From: Thiofilum sp.
GTDB lineage: Bacteria; Pseudomonadota; Gammaproteobacteria; Thiotrichales; Thiotrichaceae
Reading direction: 5' to 3'
Length of the DNA stretch: 64,000 nucleotides
NCBI RefSeq assembly: GCF_016711335.1
Contig: NZ_JADJTF010000001.1
Coordinates: 1,488,001-1,552,000 of the forward strand
In this document: positions 41,169-50,323 of the stretch, one piece after another
Numbering within the stretch: the first letter of the stretch is position 1
Layout of the letters: each line of letters opens with the position of its first letter
Notes under the pieces: model-generated
The model's input: only the letters and a program-made list of their open reading frames with translations
The model's database searches: none
What the model was told of the DNA's origin: nothing
Made by a program: the position numbers and the translations under genes

Positions 41169-42962
41169 ATGATCGGTATGGGTTCCTCACGCACCCAGCG
41201 CCCCCACACGGATCGGCGCGATTGGGATAATTTAAAATCAGTATTGCCTTTTTTACTCGATTTTCGCGGGCGAGCTATTTTTGCCCTCAGTTGCTTAGTC
41301 CTTTCAAAAGTAGCAACCGTTGGCGTTCCGGTCATGCTCAAAGGCATTGTCGATGCATTAGAGCGTAAACCAGAACAAGTATTAGTGCTGCCCATAGCTT
41401 TATTATTAGGTTATGGCTTATTACGTTTATTAAGCGCTGCATTTAATGAGTTGCGTGATGTGGTGTTTGCACGGGTGCGTTATCGAGCCATGCGGCGCTT
41501 ATCGTTGCGTGTTTTAGAGCATTTACATACTCAATCCTTACGCTTCCATTTAGAGCGCAAAATTGGGGCTATTAGTCGAGACTTAGAGCGCGGTACACGT
41601 TCGGTCAGTTCGTTAATGAACTTTATGACCTTTAGCATTATCCCCATAGCGGTAGAGTTTTTATTAGTAGGCATTATTTTGCTGAAGGAGTATCCACCTG
41701 TCTTTGCGCTCATTACTTTTGGCACAATAGCAGTGTATGTGCTGTTCACTTTGCGCATGGCCGATTGGCGCATGGATGATCGCCATACTATGAATACCCT
41801 TGATTCCCAAGCCAATAACCAAGCAATTGATAGCCTCGTTAACTATGAAACGGTGAAGTATTTTAATAATGAGCACTTAGAGCTAGAGCGTTACGATAAA
41901 ACCTTAAATGAGTGGGAAGGCTATGCAGTTAAAAGTCAAGCCAGTATGTCGCTACTCAATTTTGGGCAATCCGCCATTATTGCTATTGGTGTGACCATTA
42001 TTATGTGGGTCGCGGCACAGGATGTACTGACAGGGGCTATGACCATTGGTAGCCTAGTAATGGTCAATGCTTTTATGTTGCAATTGTTTATACCCTTAAA
42101 TTCATTAGGCATGATCTATCGCTCGTTAAAGTACACACTCGCGGACATGGATACGGTGTTTCGTCTCCTAGAGCAACCGCCTGAAATTCAAGATACAACT
42201 AATGCTAAGCCCTTAGTAGTGGAGCAAGGAGCAGTAAGTTTTGAAAATGTGGAGTTTGGCTATCAGGCGGATCGGCAAATTTTGCATGGTTTAACTTTAA
42301 CCATTCCGGCAGGTAAAACAGTGGCAGTGGTGGGACATAGTGGTGCGGGTAAATCGACTTTAGCACGCCTGCTATATCGTTTTTATGATGTCACGGGGGG
42401 CGCTATTTTCATTGATGGGCAAGATATTCGTTCAGTCACTCAAGAAAGTCTGCGCCGAGCGATTGGCATAGTGCCGCAAGATACCGTGCTATTTAATGAA
42501 ACGTTACGCTTTAACCTGCAATACGGTAAACCGGATGCAACTCAAGCCGATTTAGAGCAAGCTGCTCGCATGGCGCATATTGCTGAGTTTATTGAAAAGC
42601 TACCCGAAGGTTGGGATACGGTGGTGGGTGAGCGTGGTTTGAAGCTATCGGGCGGTGAGAAACAGCGGGTGGCCATTGCTAGAGCGATATTAAAGCAGCC
42701 GCCGATTTTGATTTTTGATGAAGCCACCTCATCACTGGATAGTACTACCGAGCGAGCGATTCAACGTACTTTAGAAGAGGTCGCAGGCGAGCATACTACA
42801 CTGATTATTGCCCATCGTTTATCTACGATTGTGAATGCCGATCAGATCGTTGTATTAGACGCAGGACGAGTAGTTGAGCAGGGGACACATCAAGCGTTAT
42901 TAGCCTTGAAAGGACATTATGCAGCGCTGTGGGAATTACAGCAGCAAGAGGATCAGGATTGA
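41169..42962 (+). CDS. ABC exporter of Atm1/HMT1 type (fused permease-ATPase)
   Basis: 597 residues. The N-terminal half holds six TM segments and the NYETVKYFNNE motif that marks Atm1/HMT1-type half transporters, which export glutathione conjugates or metal-glutathione species. The ATPase half has Walker A GHSGAGKSTLARLLYRF, the signature LSGGEKQRVAIARAI, Walker B ILIFDEATSSLD and the H-loop IIAHRLSTI. It works as a homodimer in the cytoplasmic membrane. It is monocistronic and closed by a strong shared terminator. The substrate is inferred from the subfamily. Confidence 0.9.
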   Translation: MIGMGSSRTQRPHTDRRDWDNLKSVLPFLLDFRGRAIFALSCLVLSKVATVGVPVMLKGIVDALERKPEQVLVLPIALLLGYGLLRLLSAAFNELRDVVFARVRYRAMRRLSLRVLEHLHTQSLRFHLERKIGAISRDLERGTRSVSSLMNFMTFSIIPIAVEFLLVGIILLKEYPPVFALITFGTIAVYVLFTLRMADWRMDDRHTMNTLDSQANNQAIDSLVNYETVKYFNNEHLELERYDKTLNEWEGYAVKSQASMSLLNFGQSAIIAIGVTIIMWVAAQDVLTGAMTIGSLVMVNAFMLQLFIPLNSLGMIYRSLKYTLADMDTVFRLLEQPPEIQDTTNAKPLVVEQGAVSFENVEFGYQADRQILHGLTLTIPAGKTVAVVGHSGAGKSTLARLLYRFYDVTGGAIFIDGQDIRSVTQESLRRAIGIVPQDTVLFNETLRFNLQYGKPDATQADLEQAARMAHIAEFIEKLPEGWDTVVGERGLKLSGGEKQRVAIARAILKQPPILIFDEATSSLDSTTERAIQRTLEEVAGEHTTLIIAHRLSTIVNADQIVVLDAGRVVEQGTHQALLALKGHYAALWELQQQEDQD

Positions 42963-42973
42963 TAAGTGCCAGA

Positions 42974-43021
42974 AAAAGTAAGCGTGTGTTGATAGAACGG
43001 AATCAATACACGCTTACTTTT
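42974..43021. terminator. Bidirectional terminator between convergent genes
   Basis: Arms 42974-42993 and 43002-43021 form a 20-bp stem with one G-T pair around an 8-base loop. The AAAA and TTTT flanks serve both the Atm1-like gene and the minus-strand gene facing it. Confidence 0.85.
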
Positions 43022-43041
43022 CGATAGATGCTGAGCGCGTT

Positions 43042-43467
43042 TTAACTCTTAGCGCCATAAATCATTTCATCGGCTGCTTCTTGAGCGCTTTGATTAGCAG
43101 GCGCTTGTGCTAAACGCTCATTAGTGACAGGTATTTGGGATAAATGTGCTAAAGAGCTAACTTGGGCGCGTAATTGCTCTAATAGCTCCTTAGATTGCTC
43201 ACAATTGGCTTGGCATTGAGCTTGAAATAGTTCAATGCTTTGGGCATAGCGCTTGGCTTGGGCATTTAAAGTGTCTGCTTGTTCAGCGGCTTGCTTAAGC
43301 GTGCTAATCCATTCCGTACTTTGACGTTGTTCTTGCTCAGCTTGTAGGCGCAAATCGCGTAAACGCATTAGGTCACGACTTTGCGTTTGGGGGCGTAAAA
43401 ACAGTAGGGCAATAGTGGCTGCTGCTAGAGCAATACCGATAATAGTCCAATCAGTGATATTGAGCAT
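43042..43467 (-). CDS. Hypothetical single-TM coiled-coil protein
   Basis: 141 residues with one N-terminal TM segment (WTIIGIALAAATIALLFL, about residues 7-24) and then a Gln/Glu/Leu-rich helix to about residue 105 (LRLQAEQEQRQSTEWISTLKQAAEQADTL) with heptad spacing. The C terminus is polar. The layout resembles small cell-envelope or division-associated proteins, but no family is recognised. It lies 74 bp downstream of mltA on the same strand. Confidence 0.65.
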   Translation of the reverse strand: MLNITDWTIIGIALAAATIALLFLRPQTQSRDLMRLRDLRLQAEQEQRQSTEWISTLKQAAEQADTLNAQAKRYAQSIELFQAQCQANCEQSKELLEQLRAQVSSLAHLSQIPVTNERLAQAPANQSAQEAADEMIYGAKS

Positions 43468-43541
43468 AGTGATAACCTATTCTGGGGTTTTTTATTATTT
43501 TAATGAATCAAACCAGTCATTAATCTGAACTGGGCTTAGGT

Positions 43542-44720
43542 TTAACTATTTTTAGGGCGCAGTAAAAAGGTGCGGCGATAACCGGTAACACCTTGAGCCA
43601 TAATTTCGCCGTTATGACCTGCTCCTAGGTATAAATCAATGCGAGCATGTCCTTGAATATTCCCACCCCGATCTTGGGCAAAAAGTAATTGCCACTGCGT
43701 ACCTTGCTCGCGCCCATTAGCGTCCAGCACAGGGAGTTCAGCCAATAATATCGAGCCTAGTGGAATATGTTTATCATCCACTGCCACGGTATGCCAAGGA
43801 ATCACGGGTGCGCCAATAGAGGTTTTAGGGCGACCTTGTTTAAGGTTAAAAAATACAAAGCGCGGATTAGAGGTCAAAACTTCAGCGATTTTATCAGGGT
43901 TAGCATATAGCCATGCTTTAATAGACTCATTACCAAAGCCAGAGGTTTTGTAGCCCTTAGCTTTTAAGTAATTAGCTATTTGCCGATAAGGGTGTCCATT
44001 ATTACCCGCATAAGTCAGAGTAGCTAAACTACCATCCGGAAAAATAGCATGAGCCGCACCTTGGATTTGGGCAAAATATAAATCAATGGGATTATCCGTC
44101 CACGCAATTTCTAAACCCTTACCCGCTAAAGCACCGCGCTTAATATCCGCATGACTAGGCAGTCGGTTATTTTTAGGCTTAGTGTAAATAGGAAACCTAA
44201 AACGTCGATCAGGCGTGCGCTTAACATTCAAGGTGGGCGTAATATAGCCCGTATACATGGCTCCCCGCCCTTGAGGGTCAGCATTAATTTCCTGCAAAAA
44301 AAACATCTCAGCTAGGCTTTGTGGATTACCGCGATTCCATGATTGCAGACGTTTAATGGTTTGCTCTAATTCTTGTTTGCTCAACTGTACTGAGGAGTTT
44401 AGAAATTGCTGCTTCGGTGCACGCTTTAAATATCTAGCCTGCTCTTGCAAGGCCTCTTGAATAGTCGCATTACGGGATAGGCATTGATGCGTTTCACTCA
44501 TGGTGTGGGCTAAAGAGCAGTTTTGTGCACGCGGTGCGGGAGGAATGGGTTCGGTTAATAAAGAGCCACGAGGTTGTTTATATCCTCGCATTTGGGATTG
44601 ATAGCTAGTTTTAGTTTTCTCAATACCTAACTGGATAAACTCTTCGGTTAAAGAGCTGTAGGCATTTTGGCTTGCTAGGCAAGCACTGAGTAATAAACTA
44701 CAAAGGGGCAGTCGCTTCAT
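43542..44720 (-). CDS. mltA: Membrane-bound lytic murein transglycosylase A
   Basis: MltA cleaves peptidoglycan to 1,6-anhydromuropeptides at the outer membrane. The first 14 residues end in a lipobox (LLSAC), so it is probably a lipoprotein anchored by Cys14. The MltA beta-barrel domain is seen at MYTGYITPTLNVKRTP and KGLEIAWTDNPIDLYFAQIQGA. The C-terminal 3D domain contains the catalytic Asp in LLFAQDRGGNIQGHARIDLY. The length of 392 is normal. Confidence 0.93.
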   Translation of the reverse strand: MKRLPLCSLLLSACLASQNAYSSLTEEFIQLGIEKTKTSYQSQMRGYKQPRGSLLTEPIPPAPRAQNCSLAHTMSETHQCLSRNATIQEALQEQARYLKRAPKQQFLNSSVQLSKQELEQTIKRLQSWNRGNPQSLAEMFFLQEINADPQGRGAMYTGYITPTLNVKRTPDRRFRFPIYTKPKNNRLPSHADIKRGALAGKGLEIAWTDNPIDLYFAQIQGAAHAIFPDGSLATLTYAGNNGHPYRQIANYLKAKGYKTSGFGNESIKAWLYANPDKIAEVLTSNPRFVFFNLKQGRPKTSIGAPVIPWHTVAVDDKHIPLGSILLAELPVLDANGREQGTQWQLLFAQDRGGNIQGHARIDLYLGAGHNGEIMAQGVTGYRRTFLLRPKNS

Positions 44721-44924
44721 GGGTGCAGGGTTAGCTTGTAATTATTATAATGTCCTCAGTGTAGGTTTTGGTTCTGAATGCCCTCTTACTGTGCGGATGA
44801 GTGGTCTAATTGCCGATGAAATGAGCAGAATTGCGATAAATGGTAGGTTGGCAAAAGGTTGGCTGTGACCTTAAGCGTTTTGCGTTAGGCTAGCCTTATC
44901 TAAGCTAGGTGAGTATCCGAACCC

Positions 44925-45734
44925 ATGCAACAAGCCCTGTATTGGCGAGCCTTACAAGCTATCACTTCGCGCGAAACCATCAAGTTTTGGCATCAGCGCG
45001 GGCGGCTACTCTCGGCATTGGTGCGCCCCGCCTTATGGTTATTAGTCTTTGCAGCAGGTTTTCAAAATATCTTTGGCGTGTCGATCATCCCGCCCTACGA
45101 CACCTATATTGAATATCAAGTCTACGTCGTGCCCGGATTGCTTGGCATGGTCTTACTATTCAATGGCATGCAATCGTCTCTTGCGATGGTTTATGATCGC
45201 GAAATGGGCTTAATGCGTCTACTACTCACCGCACCCTTACCACGCTGGTATTTATTACTGTGCAAACTACTCGCCGGAACGTTTTTATCGGTATTACAAG
45301 CCTATGCTTTCTTAGCCTTATGTGTATTGTTTAAAGTCGATATTCCTTTATTGGGCTGGTTATATGTGCTCATTCCTATGATATTGGTGGGCATGATGTT
45401 AGGGGCTTTGGGGCTATTACTCTCAGTCAGTATTAAACAATTAGAAAATTTTGCTGGAACCATGAATTTTGTCATTTTCCCCATGTTCTTTTTATCTACA
45501 GCATTATATCCCCTGTGGAAATTACAAGAATCGGGTGCAGAAGTGGTTTATCAAGTCGCACGTTTTAATCCATTTACTCATGCAGTGGAGTTAATCCGCT
45601 TTGCGCTCTATGGGCAATTTAACGGTGTTGCTTTAGCAGTAGTCATAATGGCTGGATTGGTATTTTTTGCTTTGGCAGTTTGGGGCTATAACCCGCAATA
45701 CGGCATGGCTAAAAAAGTGGGTGCAGTGAGTTAA
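44925..45734 (+). CDS. ABC-2 type permease, PedC-like (PQQ alcohol system family)
   Basis: 269 residues with six TM segments and the ABC-2 efflux permease pattern (GRLLSALVRPALWLLVFAAGFQNIFGVSIIPPYDTYIEY, GLLGMVLLFNGMQSSLAMVYDREMG). This matches permeases that normally sit beside PQQ-dependent alcohol dehydrogenase genes (PedC type). No such dehydrogenase or pqq gene is in the window. Its likely ATPase is the gene at 48419, three genes downstream. The ATG at 44925 follows a GGTGAG ribosome site. Confidence 0.82.
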   Translation: MQQALYWRALQAITSRETIKFWHQRGRLLSALVRPALWLLVFAAGFQNIFGVSIIPPYDTYIEYQVYVVPGLLGMVLLFNGMQSSLAMVYDREMGLMRLLLTAPLPRWYLLLCKLLAGTFLSVLQAYAFLALCVLFKVDIPLLGWLYVLIPMILVGMMLGALGLLLSVSIKQLENFAGTMNFVIFPMFFLSTALYPLWKLQESGAEVVYQVARFNPFTHAVELIRFALYGQFNGVALAVVIMAGLVFFALAVWGYNPQYGMAKKVGAVS

Positions 45735-45743
45735 TAGGAGTTT

Positions 45744-45856
45744 GTCCCCCCTCCCTAGCCCTCCCCCCGAAATGGGGGAAGGGAATAAGAGGATGCAGTT
45801 TTTTATTCTTCACTCCCTTCCGCCCCTTGTGGGGGAAGGGTCGGGGAAGGGGGAAG
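45744..45856. repeat. GC-rich inverted repeat element
   Basis: CCCTCCCCCC...GGGGGAAGGG on the left (about 45745-45789) and its approximate inverse on the right (about 45809-45853) form two local hairpins and one larger imperfect inverted repeat around a T-rich centre. Such C-rich/G-rich intergenic palindromes occur as dispersed repeats in many proteobacteria. It lies between the ABC-2 permease and the substrate-binding protein gene. Confidence 0.65.
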
Positions 45857-45895
45857 CAAACCCACCAATAAGATTTTCAGGAGGAGTATTTCAAA

Positions 45896-46903
45896 ATGTT
45901 TTCAATCAAACCTATGGTTAAACGCTTGGCTTTAGTAGCGACTTTAGCAGCCGCATTAGGTACAAGTGCTTATGCAGAAGACTTAGCAAAAATCAAAATT
46001 GGCGCTTTAAAATTCGGTACAGTGAATTGGCTTTTAGAAACGATTAAAAATAATGACCTAGCCAAAAAAAATGGCGTGGATTTAGAGATCGTTGAGTTAA
46101 GTGGTAAAGATGCTTCTCAAGTGGCTTTGCAAGGTAAAGCCGTTGATATAGTGGTGACTGATTGGCTCTGGGTCACACGCTTACGTTCAGAAGGTACACC
46201 TTATACCTTTGCCCCTTATTCCAATGCGGTTGGTAGCTTAATGATGAACCCTAAAGTAGGAGCAAAAAGTATTGCTGATTTGCAGGGTAAAAAGATTGGG
46301 GTAGCAGGGGGGGCTGTCGATAAGAGCTGGTTATTAATGCGAGCTTATAGCCAAAAAGAAATCGGTAAAGATTTAAAGGATGTGGTCGAGCCACAGTTTG
46401 GTGCTCCACCTTTACTTAATGAATTGGCCCTCAAAGGCGATCTAGATGGTGTGATTACCTTTTGGAATTATGCTGCTCCCCTGAAAGCCGCTGGTTTTGA
46501 CACGATGATGCCTTTGCCCGAAGTACTCAAAGCGTTAGGTGTTAATCGTCCTTTGCCCTTGATTGGTTGGGTATTTGATGAAAAATGGGCGGATGCTAAT
46601 AAGACTGCTGTACAAAGTTTCTTAAAAGCAACAGAAGAAGCCCAACAAATCCTTTTAAGCTCAGATGAAGAGTGGACAAAACTACGTCCCATGATGAAGG
46701 CTGAGGAGGATAAATTATTTACCGAATTACGTGATCTCTATCGTGCAGGGATTCCTAAATGCTTTGGTAAGGCTGAGCAAGAGGCTTCTGCAAAAGCGTT
46801 TACCCTTTTAGCGGGTTTAGGGGGCAGTGAATTAGTAGGTGAGGCTAAGGAACTGGCGGCTGGCACATTTTGGTCAGGTGTGGCGGATAAACCTTGCCCC
46901 TAA
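45896..46903 (+). CDS. NitT/TauT-type ABC substrate-binding protein
   Basis: 335 residues with a signal peptide (1-27, cut after AYA). The mature protein shows the NMT1/SsuA-like fold: KIKIGALKFGTVNWLLETIK, GKAVDIVVTDWLWVTRLR, LQGKKIGVAGGAVDKSW. Relatives bind nitrate, taurine, sulfonates or thiamine precursors. Members found beside PQQ-alcohol systems have unknown ligands. The first gene of the importer set, with a strong AGGAGG ribosome site (45881-45886). The ligand is not predictable from sequence. Confidence 0.85.
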   Translation: MFSIKPMVKRLALVATLAAALGTSAYAEDLAKIKIGALKFGTVNWLLETIKNNDLAKKNGVDLEIVELSGKDASQVALQGKAVDIVVTDWLWVTRLRSEGTPYTFAPYSNAVGSLMMNPKVGAKSIADLQGKKIGVAGGAVDKSWLLMRAYSQKEIGKDLKDVVEPQFGAPPLLNELALKGDLDGVITFWNYAAPLKAAGFDTMMPLPEVLKALGVNRPLPLIGWVFDEKWADANKTAVQSFLKATEEAQQILLSSDEEWTKLRPMMKAEEDKLFTELRDLYRAGIPKCFGKAEQEASAKAFTLLAGLGGSELVGEAKELAAGTFWSGVADKPCP

Positions 46904-46914
46904 ATGATTAACTA

Positions 46915-47673
46915 ATGAGTACTTTACGCATTGAGTGGGATAAATGGGGGCGCTTAGCGTCCCTAGGATTATTTTTTGTCGTGTGGCAATTGGCTGCACT
47001 GTATGCTCAAACGAAAGTACTGCCTACCCCGATAGCGGTATTTGCTCGCTTAGGTGATGAATTAGTCTCTGGTGAATTACTGTTTCATTTAAGCATGACC
47101 TTAATGCGCGTCGCGTTTGCCTTTGCTTTAGCCATGTTCGTGGGCGTAGTGCTGGGTATTATGATGGGGGCAAAACCACGCTGGAATTATTGGCTCGATA
47201 GCTTATTGATTTTATTTCTGAATATTCCCGCCTTAGTACTGATTATTTTGTGTTATGTCTGGTTTGGCTTAACTGATGCCGCCGCGATTTTAGCGGTAGC
47301 TCTGAATAAAATCCCCACCGTAGCCATCAATTTACGCGAAGGAACGCGGGCGGTAGATAAAGGTTTATTAGAGGTCGCACAGGTTTATCATGTGTCACGT
47401 TGGGATACCTTTTGGCAAGTGTACTGGCCGCAACTTTACCCGTATTTATTTGCAGCTGGGCGTAATGGTTTAGCACTGATTTGGAAAATTGTTTTAGTAG
47501 TAGAGCTGTTAGGACGCAGTAATGGAGTGGGGTTTCAATTAGGCACATTCTTTCAGTACTTTGATATTACTGGAATCTTGGCTTATACCATTGCCTTTGT
47601 GGGCGTAGTCTTGCTCTTAGAAAGTACCGTCGTGCGCCCCCTAGAAAAACGCTTAAATCGGTGGCGGGCATGA
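46915..47673 (+). CDS. NitT/TauT-type ABC permease
   Basis: 252 residues, six TM segments, BPD_transp_1 family. The coupling loop is seen at AVDKGLLEVAQVYHVSRWDTFWQVYWPQLYPYL (EAA motif). It begins 11 bp after the substrate-binding protein gene and overlaps the ATPase gene by 13 bp, so the three form one importer. Confidence 0.88.
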   Translation: MSTLRIEWDKWGRLASLGLFFVVWQLAALYAQTKVLPTPIAVFARLGDELVSGELLFHLSMTLMRVAFAFALAMFVGVVLGIMMGAKPRWNYWLDSLLILFLNIPALVLIILCYVWFGLTDAAAILAVALNKIPTVAINLREGTRAVDKGLLEVAQVYHVSRWDTFWQVYWPQLYPYLFAAGRNGLALIWKIVLVVELLGRSNGVGFQLGTFFQYFDITGILAYTIAFVGVVLLLESTVVRPLEKRLNRWRA

Positions 47674-48425
47674 GTGTAGTATTAGATATTCAAGATAAAA
47701 CCTTTGCGAATGGTACTCAAGCTTTAGGGCCACTACAGCTAAGCATACAAACGGGTGAATTTGTGGCTATCGTAGGGCCTTCGGGTGCGGGTAAAACTAC
47801 ATTATTGCGCCTGATTGCCGGTTTAGATAATGAATACTCCGGCACGATTCAATTGCCTAGTACTGCAAGCACTTCGCTCGATACTGCTTTCTTATTTCAA
47901 GAGCCACGTTTAATGCCTTGGTTGAGTGTCATAGATAATATTCGCCTAGTGATTCCTAAAGCAGAACGAGTCCTCTATGAGCCGCGTATTAAGCCATTAT
48001 TAGAGCAAGTGGGTTTACATCAGTTTGCTAATGCCTATCCTAAAGAGTTATCCGGTGGTATGGCGCGACGCGTAGCACTGGTGCGAGCTTTTGTACGTAA
48101 TCCAGCCTTGCTATTAATGGATGAGCCGTTTCAAGCCTTAGATGCGCCCACTGCGAATCAATTACGCCAAATGGTGTTGGAGCTATGGCACAATACGCGT
48201 TGCACCGTCATGCTGGTCACACATAGTTTGCGGGAAGCGCTGATGCTGGCGGATCGGGTAGTATTTTTATCAGCGCGTCCTTCACACATAGTACTGGATT
48301 ATCCAGTAAATCTAACCCGCCCGCGCACTATCGAAAGTACGGAAATACACGAATTACACCAAGCCCTTTTAACCCAATACCCTGATCTATTAAGTGGCAG
48401 TATTAGCGAGGTCGAGCCATGTTAA
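47661..48425 (+). CDS. NitT/TauT-type ABC ATPase
   Basis: 254 residues with Walker A GPSGAGKTTLLRLIAGL, Q-loop FLFQEPRLMPW, a signature LSGGMARRVALVRAF, Walker B LLLMDEPFQALD and H-loop VTHSLREAL. The FQEPRLMPW sequence is typical of nitrate/sulfonate/taurine importer ATPases. It overlaps the permease start-side and the next ATPase by 7 bp. Confidence 0.9.
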   Translation: MAGMSVVLDIQDKTFANGTQALGPLQLSIQTGEFVAIVGPSGAGKTTLLRLIAGLDNEYSGTIQLPSTASTSLDTAFLFQEPRLMPWLSVIDNIRLVIPKAERVLYEPRIKPLLEQVGLHQFANAYPKELSGGMARRVALVRAFVRNPALLLMDEPFQALDAPTANQLRQMVLELWHNTRCTVMLVTHSLREALMLADRVVFLSARPSHIVLDYPVNLTRPRTIESTEIHELHQALLTQYPDLLSGSISEVEPC

Positions 48426-49168
48426 GTGTGCAAAATGTGTCTAAATCGTATGGCTCCACTCTGGCACTCGATAAGATTAGTTTTAACTTGGAGTCAGGGT
48501 TTTACGCCTTATTAGGGCCAAATGGTGCGGGTAAAAGTACTTTGTTTCAGTTACTCACTGGATTATTCACCCCCGATCAGGGTGAAATTAAAGTACTCGA
48601 TATATCGATTAAGGATCATCTGCCTCAGGTGCTTGCGCAAATAGGCGTTGTGTTTCAGCAAATTGCCTTGGATTTAGATTTAACCGTGCAGGCGAATTTA
48701 CAGTTTTATGGGCTATTGCACGGTTTATCGAAAGCAGACATTAAACAGCGCAGCACTGAGGAGTTAGAGCGTTTAGGTCTAGCTGAGGTACTCACCAAAA
48801 CCTGTCGTTCATTAAGTGGTGGCAATCGGCGCAAGGTGGAGCTAGCGCGTGCTCTGCTTACACATCCTAAAGTGCTTCTCATGGACGAAGCTACCGTAGG
48901 ACTGGATCCCGCCTCGCGTGAGTCATTATTAAATCAGGTACACCAACTATGTATTGAGCGCCAAATGTGCGTATTGTGGGCGACTCATTTAATTGATGAA
49001 GCAGAGCAAGCTAAGCAAGTACTCGTCCTCCACAAGGGTAAATTATTAGCACAAGATGCGCCACAGTCTATTGTGCAAGCGAGTGCTGAAGCAGACTTAT
49101 TAGCCGCCTTTTTAAAGCTATCGGGTCAACCAAACACTTTAGATAAGCCCAAAGTACGTAGCCTTTAA
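48419..49168 (+). CDS. ABC-2 exporter ATPase, probable partner of the PedC-like permease
   Basis: 249 residues with Walker A GPNGAGKSTLFQLLTGL, signature LSGGNRRKVELARALL, Walker B VLLMDEATVGLD and H-loop WATHLIDEA. It is of the CcmA/NodI/DrrA efflux type and differs clearly from the importer ATPase upstream. Relatives of this type accompany PedC permeases in PQQ-alcohol loci. The importer genes lie between it and its probable permease at 44925, all in one direction with short gaps. It is last in the cluster and convergent with the MidA-like gene. Confidence 0.85.
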   Translation: MLSVQNVSKSYGSTLALDKISFNLESGFYALLGPNGAGKSTLFQLLTGLFTPDQGEIKVLDISIKDHLPQVLAQIGVVFQQIALDLDLTVQANLQFYGLLHGLSKADIKQRSTEELERLGLAEVLTKTCRSLSGGNRRKVELARALLTHPKVLLMDEATVGLDPASRESLLNQVHQLCIERQMCVLWATHLIDEAEQAKQVLVLHKGKLLAQDAPQSIVQASAEADLLAAFLKLSGQPNTLDKPKVRSL

Positions 49169-49175
49169 GTTGCCT

Positions 49176-50294
49176 TCAACCTTTATCCGCTCGAAATACC
49201 TTAAAGCGTTCGCCCATTTCAGCGGGTAGGGTGAGGATACGTACTTGTTGAGCAAGGGAGTAACTAAGCTCAGGGTTGGAGAATACGAGTTGTTGAAAGT
49301 GTTGTTCTAAACCATTTTGTATTAAAAAATGAGCTTGACTCGTCCAGTCGGTGCTATGAAAGCCAGCTTTGACAGCCGCTTGAGTTAAAGCATCAAAATC
49401 GACACTGGCGGTAATATCTTGTAATCCCGAATAGAGCAGAGGGTTATCGTGTACATGATGGCGATAGAAGCATTGCAAAGTGCCTTGGGTGCGATCAGGG
49501 TGATAGTATTCAGCCTGTGAGTAGCCATAATCAATCAGTAGTAAAAAGCCCTTCGTTAATAAAGCACCTAGGGTATTCACCCAAGCATTCAGTTGTGGGT
49601 TGAGTTCAGTGGTATAGCCTGCAATAGAGGGTAGTGACAAGTCAGCTATTAAAGCTTGCAAGTGCTGCGGTGCAGTGCGAGTGGTGAAAGCAAGTTGATG
49701 ATTGTGCTCAGTCACATGCACCTGCTGATACTGACCTTGTTCATAGCGTATTAATTCAATCGGCATAGCATCGAGCACTTCATTACCCAAGATAATACCT
49801 TGGAAGCTCTGATCAGGCAGGCGTTCTAGCCAAGTAATACGATCCATCAAATGCGGTAGCCTTGCTTGGAGTGTGGCAAGTTGTTGTGCTTTCAGGCTAG
49901 GGCTAGGCTCTAATAGGTAATAGTGTTGAGGTAAAGCGTCTTGACTTTCCCAGTAGCTCAGCAAAGCAGCCGCCATTTTGCCACTACCTGCACCCAATTC
50001 TAGTACGGTACTATTAGGTTCGCTGTGTAAGAAAGCTAAACAATGTTGGGCTATACCCATTGAGAATAAGTCGGATAATTCGGGTGCTGTTATAAAATCG
50101 CCTTGTGTGCCAATACAGGTTTTACCTGCAACGTAGTAACCTAGTTGGGGCGCGTATAACGCTTGATTCATATAGTCATAAAAGCTCATGGAATGCGTAG
50201 GACTCGCTTGAATCTGGTGCATAATGAGGTTTTGCAAGGTTTGGCTATGAGCTAATTCTTCAGCGCTAGGTACAGGTAAAGACAGGCGTTGCAT
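49176..50294 (-). CDS. MidA/NDUFAF7-like SAM-dependent methyltransferase
   Basis: 372 residues of the COG1565 family. Family motifs are SFYDYMNQALYAPQLGYYV near the N terminus, GDFITAPELSDLFSMGIA, VLELGAGSGKMAAALL (SAM site), GNEVLDAMPIELIR, and LLIDYGYSQAEYYHPDRTQGTLQCF. The mitochondrial homologue methylates an arginine of complex I subunit NDUFS2. The bacterial substrate is not known, and this window shows NDH-2 and Nqr, not complex I. It diverges from the folM-like gene. Confidence 0.9.
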   Translation of the reverse strand: MQRLSLPVPSAEELAHSQTLQNLIMHQIQASPTHSMSFYDYMNQALYAPQLGYYVAGKTCIGTQGDFITAPELSDLFSMGIAQHCLAFLHSEPNSTVLELGAGSGKMAAALLSYWESQDALPQHYYLLEPSPSLKAQQLATLQARLPHLMDRITWLERLPDQSFQGIILGNEVLDAMPIELIRYEQGQYQQVHVTEHNHQLAFTTRTAPQHLQALIADLSLPSIAGYTTELNPQLNAWVNTLGALLTKGFLLLIDYGYSQAEYYHPDRTQGTLQCFYRHHVHDNPLLYSGLQDITASVDFDALTQAAVKAGFHSTDWTSQAHFLIQNGLEQHFQQLVFSNPELSYSLAQQVRILTLPAEMGERFKVFRADKG

Positions 50295-50323
50295 ACGATT
50301 AATTTAATCCTAGGGGGTCGGCA

